From NCBI GenBank assembly GCA_016271365.2, contig JADMNL010000023.1, positions 607,442,001-607,506,000 of the forward strand: a stretch of DNA of 64,000 bases. Reading direction: 5' to 3'. This stretch comes from Neoceratodus forsteri. Taxonomy: Eukaryota; Chordata; Ceratodontiformes; Ceratodontidae. Under the pieces are notes generated by a model. The model saw nothing but the letters and a program-made list of their open reading frames with translations. It made no database searches and was not told the DNA's origin. Both the position numbers and the translations under genes were made by a program. This document shows positions 1-11,044 of the stretch, piece by piece (within the stretch, counting starts at the first letter, position 1; the number at the start of each line of letters is the position of its first letter).

Positions 1-3000
1 TATTGTACTAGTTTCATTTTGGTTTAGATTAGTTCAATTTGCTCTGTATAATCTCTGTTTGAGGTATTTGCCAATGTAATCAGCAGTTGTAATTGTCTTC
101 TAAGTGTCAGGTAAGAAAGAAAATGTGAGTTCCGTTGTCTAGTTCTATAAATTTAAACCATTTGCTCAAGTTAGATTTAGTCTCCATCCACCATTCCCCA
201 ATGTTTGAAGATAACATGGCTACCAATAAATGGGCTTTAAGATGGAAGTACTGATTGATTAACAAAAGATTGGTGAAGGGAAGAGGTATTCAATTTCCAT
301 CTTAACTGTCTTTGAGGGAAAAAACAATTCCCGAAGGAATATAGTAACAGCATGTGATCTGTAAATTCCATAGGAATAATTTTAAAGGCCCTGTGGGAAC
401 ATTTGCAGAAATAAATAAATAATCTATAGTAGAAGATAATCTACCTTTTGTAAAGATACATTTGGGCCCAGTTTTCTGGAATTGAAAACAATTAATGAGG
501 TCTGCAACCTAACAATAGAGTCTAATACATGAGGATCACAATAAATTTTATTTTGTGAAGTTCCTTTGTAATTAGGCTACAAATAAAATCTCCTCCCAAA
601 AAAATGTATATGAAGAAACTAATACGTTTGAACAGCCCTCATATATTTAATATGATCTGCTTTTTGATTGAGGGTTGTAGATATTAATAAATCTACAATC
701 CATAGACTTCATGAACCATCCAGAATTAACACTTACATCTGGAATTAAATCAATCATCCTGTATAGTGAAAATGAAAAATCATAGAATAGAATACCAACA
801 CCATCAGCACAGTCTCTTCCAAAGACCAATAAGAGGGACCCCATAGCCAGTCCCTCTTAAAGGAAAAGATCTGTTCAAGGAAAGCATCCATGTTACTTGT
901 AAAAATCACACAGAAATATGAACATCATGCAAAGTCTGAAATAGGGCCTGTCTTTTAACTCTATTTAATAAGCTGTGAGTGTTGAGTGAACCCAATTATA
1001 GACCATCATACTGCCTTATAAAACTACCTAACTTTATTTCTTTCTTTTTTCTTTTTCTTCCTTTATAATCCTCAAAGGGAACCTCTCAAATCAAAACAGA
1101 TTTCTGGAATCGAATCACCAACTTCCATTTGAGTCCCCCAGTTTGTGAATAATGCTGCATAGGAATTTGGAGTTTCAACACTGGATGTGGAAGGGATGGT
1201 TTAGCTCTATTATTCCTAGAAGAACTTAGGGGTAAGGAGAAAGACAGTAGCCATCAATAGGAGTTTTTTCAGCAGGATCAGAATCCCTATAACATACTGG
1301 TTCAAAGGCCTCGGGTTCACCAGACTGTCATCAATGACCCCTTGTCTGCTGGCACCATCTCATCAGACTTAGGGAGAGGGGCTTAGGAATTGACTCCCAA
1401 GGAGGGGGACAGAGATCTGTTCAGGCTGAGCCATTCTTAATTTAGAGGACAGCTTCTTCAGGAAGGGTCCTGATTCTCTAAAGAAGAATTCTGGGCTCTC
1501 TGAATTAGCAAATCAGAGCTAATGCAGTAAGCTTTGTTTTTGGCAGCCCAGGGCATTCTCAAAACACGTGGCCCTATTCCTTCACAAAGATCACACCTAG
1601 ACTGATTTGCACACTGCATTGTTACGTGCCCAATTTTCCCACACAATTGTCACACCTTGGTTGGATCGTCATGTCACTGGATAAATGCTTCTAGACCCAC
1701 ATTTGTAGCAAGCTGCTGAGGTTCTGCCCCCATAAAAACAAACACCCCTATCTCCCTAACAGAAAGGAGTTCGGTATATGTTCAACTCTGAGTCAGACTG
1801 CTGAAATTTCACTTTATAATTCCATCCCCGGTGCAGAACTGCTCGAGTCCAGGATAGGTTCTACGTTCACTCAAAACTTCACATTTCTGAGAAAACCAAT
1901 AAGTTATGTCCTCCAGATGGACCCCTCATTCCTAAACATCACGTAACATATACTTAATTAAAGGTTTTGTCAGTGGTATTACTAAAAGGGGACCATGTAG
2001 GGGAAAACTTAACCTGACCATAACGCTCCCAAAATAGGTCTAAAGCATAAAGTTCTAAAACTGATGTCATAATTGTCCTCCCTGAAAAATTTATAAAAGC
2101 AAAAACATCGTGAGAGGAAACAATGGAGAGTCTTTAATTAAATTCTTGCCCATATAGTATCTGTCAGGACGTTCTGTAAACCCCTTTTGTAGTGAATGCA
2201 CTGCATTTCACCATGGTGCAGCGTCTTCTTTTAGCATGTGTGATTAATTCTGACATTAGGGCTTTTCTGTCCAGATAAGGATTCGCTGAGTTTTTCCTCT
2301 GACTTTTCCAGATAATCAGTAGTTACAGCAGTTCCTTAAGACCCTCTTCTCAGGATCTTGATGACCACTTTTGAAATCAAAGTACCTGTTACCAAATTGA
2401 CTTTGGGTATTTGGACTGCCCGACTCAGTCTCAGATGGCAGTGCTGTATTAAGTTTTGGTTTCCAAGCTGGGGAAGATGACTGAAAATCGAAGGAGGTGT
2501 CAACAGAGGATCTGGCACAAATACCTGTACCTTTCTTCTCCCATTTAGCCTCTAAGGCGCTTTCTGGTGACCAATTTTGATTGTGCAAGACCTGTCTCTG
2601 CAAGCTCTTCCTTCTAGGCAAGCTCTCTGAATCTGAATGAGTGTCCAATGGAGGATTTTACTCATTGAAACAGAACAGGCACCACTGAAAGAGCAGCTGC
2701 TTTGTCAGAAAAGCTAAATTCTGTCACTCTTGATTGCTGTACCATCTTTCTGAAATATTACTGAGCTCTGTATTTCTGCTGGTTTTCCATGGGAAACAGG
2801 CATTTTGAACACAAAACCTGCATCCTTATCCAGGCAAAGATTAAAGGTAGGATTTTTACCACTACAGGGTGCGATAAATCAGTTGTGTCTACAGACGTAT
2901 ATTTAACTTGAGATTTATCAAAACATGTGGCTCCTAGACACCGCTTCCACTCACGGTATTACTGCCAGCCAAAATAGTATGATAGTCTGACTCACCCTAC

Positions 3001-3421
3001 ACTTTTCTGCCTGTATGCAGTACTGCATCATTCTCCTTGCTGTCAGGCCTTACTACCAGCCTGTAGTGTCAACATCTGTCAAGACTCGGGCAGAAGGTAC
3101 AGAATCCTGCTGTTGCCCGTTTGACTTCTGGTGTTGTAAATCCATTTGAGGTTCAGTGATAATTACATCCGAAAGGTTTGTTGACTAATTTTAAATCAGA
3201 AAACTGATGCTCACTGTGAAGATTCAACTCCTCCAAGGAGACAAAGGTTTCATGAAAGATTTCCTCCAATTCTGTTTCCATTCCCAGGTTCTCAATTTGT
3301 TCAGCCTCTGTTAGCAGTGTAGTGGAAATCGAGGCCTGTCCTCCCACCTGACACCGTCCTACTCCTTGGTTTCTCTCCCAAAGTGGCCATCATTCAGCCT
3401 GACAGCCTGTCCACCTACAGG
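1..3421 (-). mobile_element. L1-Tx1-clade LINE, copy 1 (5' part; rest lies left of window)
   Basis: Non-LTR retrotransposon on the minus strand whose 5' end is near 3421. It aligns along its length with the better-preserved copy at 12002-23074. Around 1520-1680 the minus strand reads as ORF1 with a retroviral-type zinc knuckle (CGKIGHVTMQC), a second Cys pair (RCDLC) and a PWAAKNKA block; a single extra base breaks the first Cys pair. Around 640-850 it reads as the start of ORF2, an APE-type endonuclease segment (CRFINIYNPQS) matching CRFINVYGSQV of copy 2. CCHC knuckles in ORF1 plus an APE endonuclease are typical of the L1-Tx1 clade. Stops and frameshifts are frequent, so it is dead. The reverse transcriptase and 3' end are outside the window. 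It lies inside a V-SINE whose 3' part follows at 3422. Confidence 0.75.
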
Positions 3422-3605
3422 AGAGTAGGGAATTTCCTCAGTGTCTGGCCAAATTTCCCTCATTCACTAAAAAATACCAACAGTTTCATCTGGTTCAAGG
3501 TCAGTTGGCATTGATCAGTATCCCCTCCCGGGTCATGCCTGAAAATAGGCAGGATTTGTCTAGTGCACTTACCTGGTCAACAAAAACTAAATAAAATAAA
3601 ATAAA
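3422..3605 (+). mobile_element. V-SINE 3' segment (core plus tail), interrupted by Tx1 LINE
   Basis: Starts with GAGTAGGGAATTTCC, a site inside the V-SINE core. It continues through the segment containing TGGCCAAATTTCC and CATTCACTAAAAA, the LINE-derived tail (CTGAAAATAGGCAGG ... CTAGTGCACTTACCTGG) and an AAATAAAATAAA end. It matches 23075-23262 and the intact copy at 35934-36350. The tRNA-derived head and first half of the core are missing here and should lie left of the window, beyond the inserted Tx1 element. Confidence 0.85.
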
Positions 3606-3769
3606 TGAGACAACCCTCCATATTGCCCCCTTGCCTTCACTAGCCTCCATCTGTCCTTCTACTCCCTCCTTTTTGGCCTCCTCAAGTCCTTCCCTGCTAA
3701 CTTGGGGGGTAGGCTGTGACTCCACTCTATCAGATCCCTGCCTACTTGGTGTCCACTTGCCACCCCCAT

Positions 3770-4338
3770 CTAGTTTAAATCCACCCTTGTTGCAATATAC
3801 CTTTCCAGTCTTTGCTTTAATAAGTCCTTCCCCTCCCCACTCAAGTGCAGCCTATCCCTTGCAAAGAGATTGTTATTATCAAGGTACTGCCCCAGCTTCC
3901 CCCAACCCCATACCCTTAGTTTGACACATTCTGCCAACCATGTGTTCAACTCTCTAATCCTCTCCTTTCTCACTGTGCTTGCACAGGGTACTAGAAACAC
4001 TTTGGATAAGGTCACAGACTCCCCAGTCTCCTCGTCAGCTTCCACTTCCTCAATCCTCTCCCTTTTTATGTACACTGTTTCTCCTGCTAGGTCATTTGTC
4101 CCACATGTATCACAATGTGTGGATTCTTTCTACCCTCTTTATGCACCTTAGGATTGCCTGTCCTGCCATATCTGCTTTTAACCCTGGTATGGACTCCACC
4201 CATGTCTGACTGTGCCTCTCCCCTTGCCACCCCATCTGATCCCCTTGAGTATGGAATCCCCAACACTAGTACACCCCCTCCTCTTTCCTTGTGCCTGTCA
4301 CCACCCCCACCCAGGTTCTCATTTTCAGAGCCACTCAA
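3770..4338 (-). pseudogene. CR1 ORF1 esterase-like (SGNH/GDSL) domain, broken
   Basis: Two minus-strand reading frames together resemble the esterase domain found in ORF1 of CR1/L2 LINEs. The upstream frame (4087-4338) has an IVIHVG block equivalent to the family's HVGTND. The downstream frame (3770-4075) has VPCAST, RIRELNTWL and the terminal ARDRLHLS block, which keeps the Asp-x-x-His of the catalytic triad. A frameshift near 4080 separates them. The ORF1 esterase is thought to help LINE particles bind or act on lipids; here it cannot be made intact. The plus-strand relative at 24300-24836 has lost the His. Confidence 0.7.
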
Positions 4339-5361
4339 GACTGTGTTTTTGCCATGTGCCTCAGTGTCTTCCCGTCCCTCCTAATTAAGACCCTTCCTCT
4401 CCTCCTGTTTGACTGCCAACCTCCCTCTCCCTCCTCACCTCTCTGAGTATTATCCTTCCCATCACACCATGCTCAATCTCTCCACTAGTAATGCCTATCA
4501 CTCCCACATCATGAGTGCTATCCCTTGTGAAATCACCTCCTGCCTCCTCTCTTCCATGTGTTTCTGGCAAAGTAAACATGTTCCCTATCCCCTTGGCCTT
4601 ACTATTGCTTTCTCCCCCTCCTGCCTACTGTTGCTCCTCTTTCCTTGGTTCTACTAGGGTCCACCTTTCATCAGCTGGCTTCCTATCTAGTTTCCCCCTC
4701 CTCCTTCCCTTGACCCACTGTTTTGTCTCTGTGGTGCCCCACAGTACTCTCAGATGTCAGCCCTCCTACTGATGAGATCCTCCCTCATCCCACAAACCTC
4801 CCCAGATCCCTGCCCTGCCACTGATCGGTTCCTTGAGCCTCCTTAGCCTGTGGCATATTGGGCACCCTCCTAGAACTCCACAGTATATTCATCTGAATTG
4901 CTGCCCCACAACCAATGCACCCAACAATCTACCCATGGCCCACACTACCTATACAGCCTCTGCACACTAACTATCCCTACAGCAAGTAGAATTAAGTAAT
5001 ACTAGCACAGCCCCTAACAGAAATACCTGATATATTCCAGTTGAAGACCTTCCACACTATCCACCAATCCCACTAATCAGCAACTCACTGTGGATGCTGT
5101 ACTCCTATTTGAGATCTACCTATACTTTTCCCTACCCCTCAGCTGCAGTATTGGATAGGAGTAAATGAGATGCACCTGAAGCCCCTTCCTCCAATTGCAG
5201 GGCAGGCGTTCCCTTATAAATGAGCTGTGATCAGGGGAGGGAGGGATGGGGAGGGTGGGATTAGGGCCCACACTGACTCTCATGAGAGTGTGTCAGCTCT
5301 GTGTCTGCCCCTCACTGCACTTCCAAGCACTGCAACCTCCTCTGGAGGAAGGTCCCACACA

Positions 5362-5770
5362 ACACAGTTAACAGACCTCAACTACAGTGTCCAACACATT
5401 GAAATGGAAGCTAAAAACTACTTTAAATCAACCTACAAAACACACTCAGAAGCTACAAGCCCTTTCTGCCACTTCTCTAGCTGCAGACTGACTTAGATGG
5501 CAGTTAACCACACCTCTAACAGCACTAATCCCTGAAATATGATGCCTGCACTTACAGGCCAGAGAGTAACATTTAAACCCCACAATCACCAATTTGTCTG
5601 CTACACTCTCTTAACCCTGCCCAAACAAATTTAACAGCACACAAAAGGCAGTTAAGACAGACCTCAACTACAATGTCCAACACACCAAAATGGAAGGTAA
5701 AAACTACTTTAAATCAACTTACAAAACACACTCAGCAGTTACAAGCCATTTCTCCACTTCTCTAGCAGAA
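5362..5770 (-). repeat. Two tandem monomers (~290 bp period) at the CR1 5' end
   Basis: The block beginning CAGACCTCAACTACAGTGTC at 5370 recurs at 5660 with about 90% identity over some 115 bp, including a shared AAAACTACTTTAAATCAAC. They lie at the 5' end of the minus-strand CR1, where tandem promoter monomers are expected. No reading frame spans them. Confidence 0.75.
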
Positions 5771-5809
5771 ATAAAAGCTAAGAAAAGCTACTATTTTATG
5801 GCACTCAGA

Positions 5810-6995
5810 TTTCTAGGAAAATGTTGGTCATTTATAAGTCTTAGTCTAAGTGTTAACAAATTATGGTAGTAGCTTGTTACAAAAGGTTTTCTGCAGAGTC
5901 ATCCCAGTGGTGCTGAGAGTTCAGGCACTGAATGTCACACTTCTCATCATGCCAGTGACTCATGTTTGGTGGTGAATGCAATCCGCTGGGAGTTGGCAGG
6001 GCAAGAGGGCTGGGAGAGGATTGTGGCAGCCACTGGGCTGCTCTCCTCTGCTGAATCAGGAGGCTAGTCACCTCACTCTTGACTGACACCCAGTGGAGAC
6101 TGCATGCCAGATCAAAGGGAGGTGTGGGCACTTATGTCAAGAGGGTGGAAGAAGGGTGGTTTCTGAGAGTCGCATACCTCCCCATATGTTCACTCACCTG
6201 TGTTTGCCACTGCTCCAGGAGGATGGGAGAAAATGGAAAAATGGGGCACCACAGCAGGCTTAATGAAGCCCTGAAGCCAACAAAGAGTGAACTGAGATCC
6301 TCTGAGAGGACCACAACCTGCCTACCTGGAGCACTGATGGGAGAAAAACAAATATATAAAAAGAGTTTACTGCAACTAACATTACCTTAGAGTTCCTTGG
6401 GTAATAAGGGTTGAGCACTGGAGGAGAATAGAACCTACAATCTAATGATTTATAAGTCTGTCCTTTCACCTTCTGTACTGTACCATTCAGCCAGTGAAGT
6501 TTATGTTTGCACAGCTATGACCTATATACCATACTTTCACTAAATCCCAGTTTTTAAATCTATGCCCATGGCAGCCTTACTTCACATAAGATGATTTTTG
6601 TCTAAGTTATTTCACCTATAGCATCAGTACCTGTATGTTTCTTCCTGTCATACATTAAAAGTGGTGTTACATTACCAATTTAAAGAGTCCAACAATGCAA
6701 TATAGGATGATTTCTTTGTATGTGGTATAAAAGAAAATTAAGATAAAGTTCAGTTCTTTATGTGATGCATTGTAGTATGCATGTCCAACAGTTATTACAC
6801 ATGACACATTCACAACCTATCTTAAAAATGTGAAACACCTCTTTCAAAGACCTGTTCTCAAACATGCAACAATGTATGAAGGATTACATTCTTGATATTA
6901 AAGTACATATGCAAGCGATCAGAAAACTGACAGATACAATAAGAAATGTATAATACAGGTTCATAAGGACTTTGGAGAACCGTAAAGACAAGGAC
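5810..6995 (+). repeat. Left terminal repeat of the DIRS-type element
   Basis: Aligns in the same orientation with 29670-31245. Shared blocks include TAGCTTGTTA, CAACTAACATTAC, TTATTTCACCTATAG, GTATAAAAG and TTCTTGATATTAA, in the same order. TATAAAAG (6726-6733 here, 30092-30099 on the right) is a plausible promoter TATA box. A SINE interrupts this copy at 5894-6365. The outer boundary is approximate. Confidence 0.65.
5894..6365 (+). mobile_element. tRNA-type SINE, family 2, copy A
   Basis: About 470 bp, starting with a CCCAGTGGTGC head and ending CTGATGGGAGAAAAACA plus an A-rich tail. It is flanked by an imperfect duplication, GTTTTCTGCA (left) and GTTTACTGCA (right). It is related to the copies at 8378-8955 and 30724-31201. 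It splits the left terminal repeat: the right repeat reads TAGCTTGTTA...CAGCAACTAAC without interruption. Confidence 0.6.
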
Positions 6996-8377
6996 AAATC
7001 ATTGTCAAAGCACTCCTCCTGTTGCCAGCACCAGAAACATAGAAACACAACTGCTTTGCCAGTGAGGTGAGAGTGAGGGTGAGAGTGAGGTCTCCACTAA
7101 AGGAGAGTATATCCTCATTGTTGTCCACTCTGATGGCAATTACTACAGCTCCCTGGCTTTTGTTGAGGCACCAAGGTCATGGCCTGGCTCTGGCACTGCT
7201 GTACCTACTATGGTCAGTATGTAGCCTATGTTGTTGGGTTCTGTCCCATCAAAGCCAGTGGTCCAGGACACTCTAATGGGCACCATCAACTCCCAGGTTG
7301 TGCTGCTGTCATTCTCTAAACAGTTACATTACCTGTTACCGTCTCTACCAGTGATGAAAACAACTCTCCCATTGACTGGACCTTCCCGTCCAATTACCGT
7401 CATCGACTGGATCCAAGCACACCACTTATTTCTCCATCACAGCCACTGCCTCCATCGCTGGCTCTGTCAATTGCCCTGTCACCATTCCATATGTCCGACA
7501 AGGTGGTACACCACCCTGATCACTTTAATATAGAGGGCGATTTTTAGGATAAGGAGAGTGATGAAGATCCCTATGAAGAGGATTTACCTTCGAGTTCCAA
7601 ACTATCCTCATATTGTGAGGACTCTGTGGTCTATTCTTAAGAAGATCCTTCATTCCAGGCTTTACTAAGACAAATTGAGGATGCCATGTGCTTTGAAGGT
7701 GCAGAGAAGACTAAAGTAAAAGAAATTTAACAGAGTTTTGAGGTTTCAGATGCATCTTCTACTGCAGTGCCTCCAGTATATCCTGCATTAGAAGATGCTA
7801 CATTTGCTACCTGGCATAGGCTTAATATCTTACATTTGGTGCCCAGAAAAGCTAATAAACAGTATCCTACTCCATCTGTTAAGGCTGATTATGCTTATCA
7901 GCCTGAAATTGATCCAGTAGTTATCATTAGGTTTGTCATGGATGAGGTTTTAATGACTCATTGTTTGTTCCTGAAATCGTTAGTGAACAGTAGTAAATGT
8001 TGCTACATTCTGATGACACTAGTGAAAGTCATGGAAGTCCTGAATAAAGATTAAACATCATGGAATCAATGAAGTGTATGACTGCCATGGCAAACTTACA
8101 TCCTAGTTATCATGGCTGATTTTGATCACGCTATGGCACTGGACACATGAGTTTTTGCCTCCTGACAAAGTATCTAGGAAGCTGGATGTTATGGGCAAAT
8201 GTATTTATGCTTCTGGATTCTTAAGCCTAAAAAATTGCTAACTACCAGGCCTACATGACAAAAGTATCAAAATGGCCCATGGCAATCTTCTATATCCGCT
8301 ATTCAGACTTTACCTGATAGTCTGCAAAGGCTGAATTGCTTAAGGTTGCTTCAGCAGTATTGATTCTGAAAACCATC

Positions 8378-8955
8378 TGCTGGGCTGGCCAGTGGTGCAA
8401 CGGTAGTGCAACCACTCCCGATGCTGAGAAACCAAGTTCAGTAGTGAGCTTGGGTCATGGAGGGCAGGCCAGGGGAGGAGGAGGAGGAGGAGGAGGAGGA
8501 GGAGGATTGAGTGTCCAGAGGACTGCTTTCCTCCTCCGTGGAGGTGGGGGATGCAGAACGTGGTGGTTCATCTGTCCTTTAGTGGATTGCTGGGGAAGGC
8601 ATCTGGGACTGTCTGTAAAGCAGGAGTGGAGGAGTGGATGCTGACATGGGGCACAGTGGAAACACATGGTACCCATCATGGTGTCTTTGCTTGCCTGTCA
8701 CTGAGGAGAGAACACAGATGGCCGGTGGTAGGATGGCACTTGACAGCCATAGGCCATACACCTGAGTGAATTGGGCTTGCCGGTCCAACTATTGGATCCA
8801 GTTCTTGGTGGAAAGGGGGGCTACTGCCCCACCGAGGTAGCAAGCTCTTGCGGTACTGGCTGGTGGTAAGTCCCACTGGATGTTAGAATGATAGGGCTAG
8901 GACGTTCAGGCTGAATGGGACCACCAGTGGGAGAAAAACAGTATATTACAAAAGA
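8378..8955 (+). mobile_element. tRNA-type SINE, family 2, copy B
   Basis: Head GGCCAGTGGTGCAACGGTAG resembles a tRNA D-arm/A box. The body carries a (GGA)n run, and the 3' end is CCAGTGGGAGAAAAACA followed by an A-rich tail. Flanks GAAAACCATCTG (about 8369) and GAAAACATCTG (about 8956) look like a target duplication of about 11 bp. It is inserted in the gag-like ORF. Total length is about 570 bp, long for a simple tRNA SINE. Confidence 0.65.
8474..8506 (+). repeat. (GGA)n microsatellite inside SINE copy B
   Basis: About eleven GGA/GAG triplets. The poly-Gly and poly-Pro reading frames across it are artefacts of this repeat. Confidence 0.95.
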
Positions 8956-9849
8956 GAAAACATCTGTTATGCTCCACATGTGTTGCCCTAAATTAGCTTC
9001 TGCCAAGGCTCCTGCCTCCAGCATCTGTCTTTGGAGATATTTCTGGCTCAGAGTAGCTGGATTTTTGACTGGCATACAACAGACTGTGCTGAATGCCTCT
9101 TTCAGTGGCTTCAAGCTGTTTGGGACTGATGTTGAAGGTGCTGTTAGGGAGCTTCAATCATCCAAAATGACTTCAAGGTACAACAAATCCCTGAACCCTC
9201 ATCCTGCCAGTTGACATGACAGAGGCTCATTTCATAGACTGGAAGCCTGTGGTGGCCATGTCTACCATCAACAATCCTGTGGTCATAGAGGCAGTCCCCT
9301 CTGGCTGCCCCAACTGTGTGGTGCCCATTACAAGGCATCCAAGATAATTGATCAAGGCATCCCCACTGCTCTGGTACCTTCTGAATCTCCACCCCTCCCC
9401 ACACTATTGCCTCCAGGGGTACAAGGGGGGAAGGATCTCCCTTATCAGTAAAAAAAGAAGGCGATAACTGTGGATAGTAGGTTCTGGAAATAGTGGAAAG
9501 GGGATGCTCTGGAGTTGCTGTCCACCCCTCCAATTCATTCTCTGCCTCCTTCTTATTATCCTCCTGGTCCTTGTCGTTCTGAGGCAGAAGTACAGTCATT
9601 AATTTACTAGAGAGTAATCCAACCTACTGCTCCCAAATAAAGGCAGTGGATTCTATTCCAGATACTTTCTGGCTCCAAGTGACAAGAGATCTGTGTCCTG
9701 TACTGGACTGCAGAGACCTAAACAAGTTTAGAACAGAGTCTCTTAAAGCTCTTATCTTCCCTACTGCAAAAGTGAGATTGGCTTTGCACCCTGGACATAA
9801 AGAGATACTTACCTCCATGTCAGAATTAAAAAAAATACTATAGGCAATA

Positions 9850-11044
9850 CAGTATACACCACTTATAATGGACAAGCTTAGTGCAGACAGCTGGTTTACT
9901 GGGCAAATTCACAAAACCAACAGTTGCCATAGGGGTTCATTATAAACCCACCTGATACAATGGATTAATGCCGCCTGCTCTACTGGATGCCTGGGCTGCT
10001 GCTGAAGGTGTTGATGAGCCTCTGACACCTACAGTATATCACTACAGCTGTGAAGGTGTAACAGACATCCTTCCACTGCCTGACCACAGGACACAGCTAA
10101 GAGGTGCTAACGTTAGTTAATCAGACACCCCCATTGCCTTGTGGGGCACAGAGCAGCAGGCCTTCACTGGCAAACGGGACAGCTCATGAGTAGCCCTTCT
10201 TGGGCTATTTGTTTTATTATTTGCTTTAATTTTAATATTTTATTTATTAAGATAAACTGTAAGATCTAGACCCCACATCTCGACTGCACTAGAATATGTG
10301 TCACCAAGTGTTGGGTAAGTTTCATTTTGCTTTTGGCCTGGGAGGGTGGGCAGAACAGCAGTAGATCAGCTGTGATTTTAATTTCATTTATAAATCTAAT
10401 TCTGCTCTCCAGTATCTAGTACCAAAGTCTGCTTGCATAACACCTGCTCAAACTGAATGAGGATTTACAGCATTACAGTGATTTACAATGTGTGTCAGGC
10501 AGGATTCGCTGGGGCAGAAAGAGGACGGTGCAGCAGGGGTGAGTTTAAATTCTTTCATAGATCTGCTCTAGTCTCTAGTGCCAAAAGTGTGCCAAAATCT
10601 GCTCATGAGTACCTGTCCACACTGAAAGAGCTTTCCAAGGGTTTATGGTGTTACAGGGATTTACAGTGTGTGTTGGGCAGGGTTCAGCTGGAGGCGGGTG
10701 GGCAGATGAGTGGCGGAGTGGTGGTGAATTAAAATTTCTTTTATAAATCAGCATGTTTACAGCATGGTATGCTCACATTGAAAGAGCTTTACAGAGATTA
10801 TAATGTGACAGGGAAGTTTCATTGTGCTTTCAGCTGCGATGAGCTGGCAGAAGAGTGGTGGAGAATTTAACATTATTGTATAGAGTCTGTTTAAGACAAT
10901 GGCAGATGCTTGTTTTAGGGGGTTATCAAGTGAAAGGCAGGTGACAACACAACACTGTAAAATTATTTCTGGCTATCCTGGACTGCTGTTTATAATGGAC
11001 AAAACAGGTTACACAGACTAGTCTGTTATAAGTGGCTTGTACTG
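9850..11044. mobile_element. Non-autonomous pogo/Tigger-like DNA transposon (1195 bp)
   Basis: Terminal inverted repeats are CAGTATACACCACTTATAATG (left, from 9850) against CAGTACAAGCCACTTATAAC (reverse complement of the right end, 11044). Both are flanked by TA (9848-9849 and 11045-11046). CAGT...TTATAA ends with TA duplication are typical of pogo/Tigger-type mariner relatives. No transposase frame is visible; the interior is about 3.5 copies of a tandem repeat. It sits in the DIRS reverse transcriptase between two collinear coding blocks. Confidence 0.75.
10310..10870. repeat. ~185-bp tandem repeat, about 3.5 copies, inside the DNA transposon
   Basis: Copies start near 10383, 10553 and 10739, preceded by a partial one at 10310. 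Shared blocks are TTTCATnnATAnATCTGCTCT, ACACTGAAAGAGCTTT-like, GATTTACA(A/G)TGTGTGT and GGCAGGnTTCnCTGG. Copies have diverged by roughly 20-30%. Confidence 0.7.

Larger units (their letters stand above)
3607..5770 (-). mobile_element. CR1-type LINE, 5' half (tandem 5' monomers plus ORF1)
   Basis: Reads on the minus strand from duplicated 5' monomers (5362-5770), through a purine-rich ORF1, and stops near the ORF1/ORF2 boundary at 3607, where a V-SINE tail abuts. It is homologous to the plus-strand CR1 at 23933-28085; for example the block AACAATCTCTTTGCAAGGGA around 3864 recurs there inverted near 24705. Loss of the 3' half is unusual for a LINE, since 5' truncation is the rule. It is best explained by V-SINE insertion, with the ORF2 half predicted left of the window. 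Confidence 0.75.
7060..9215 (+). pseudogene. DIRS-type gag-like ORF1, broken
   Basis: Degenerate plus-strand frames run from about 7060. An acidic stretch (DEDPYEEDLPSSS, about 7570) is followed by PALEDATFATWHRL (7780), KANKQYPTPSVKADYAYQPE (7850) and KIANYQAYMTK (about 8230). After a SINE insertion (8378-8955) it resumes with KAPASSICLWRYFWLRVAGF (9010) and FKLFGTDVEGAVREL (9115). These blocks match the general layout of DIRS-type ORF1 (nucleocapsid-like) proteins: an acidic N-terminal half, an ANYQAY-like helix and a WLR...G..LFG...V..AL C-terminus. Several stops and frameshifts are present. It encoded the particle protein of the element; no function remains. Confidence 0.65.

Noticed and set aside
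1458..1646. CCHC zinc-knuckle protein as a host gene
   Set aside because: Collinear with ORF1 of the Tx1 LINE and paralogous to 21090-21290; frameshifted.
8336..8679. Poly-Gly and poly-Pro proteins
   Set aside because: Products of the (GGA)n microsatellite inside a SINE.
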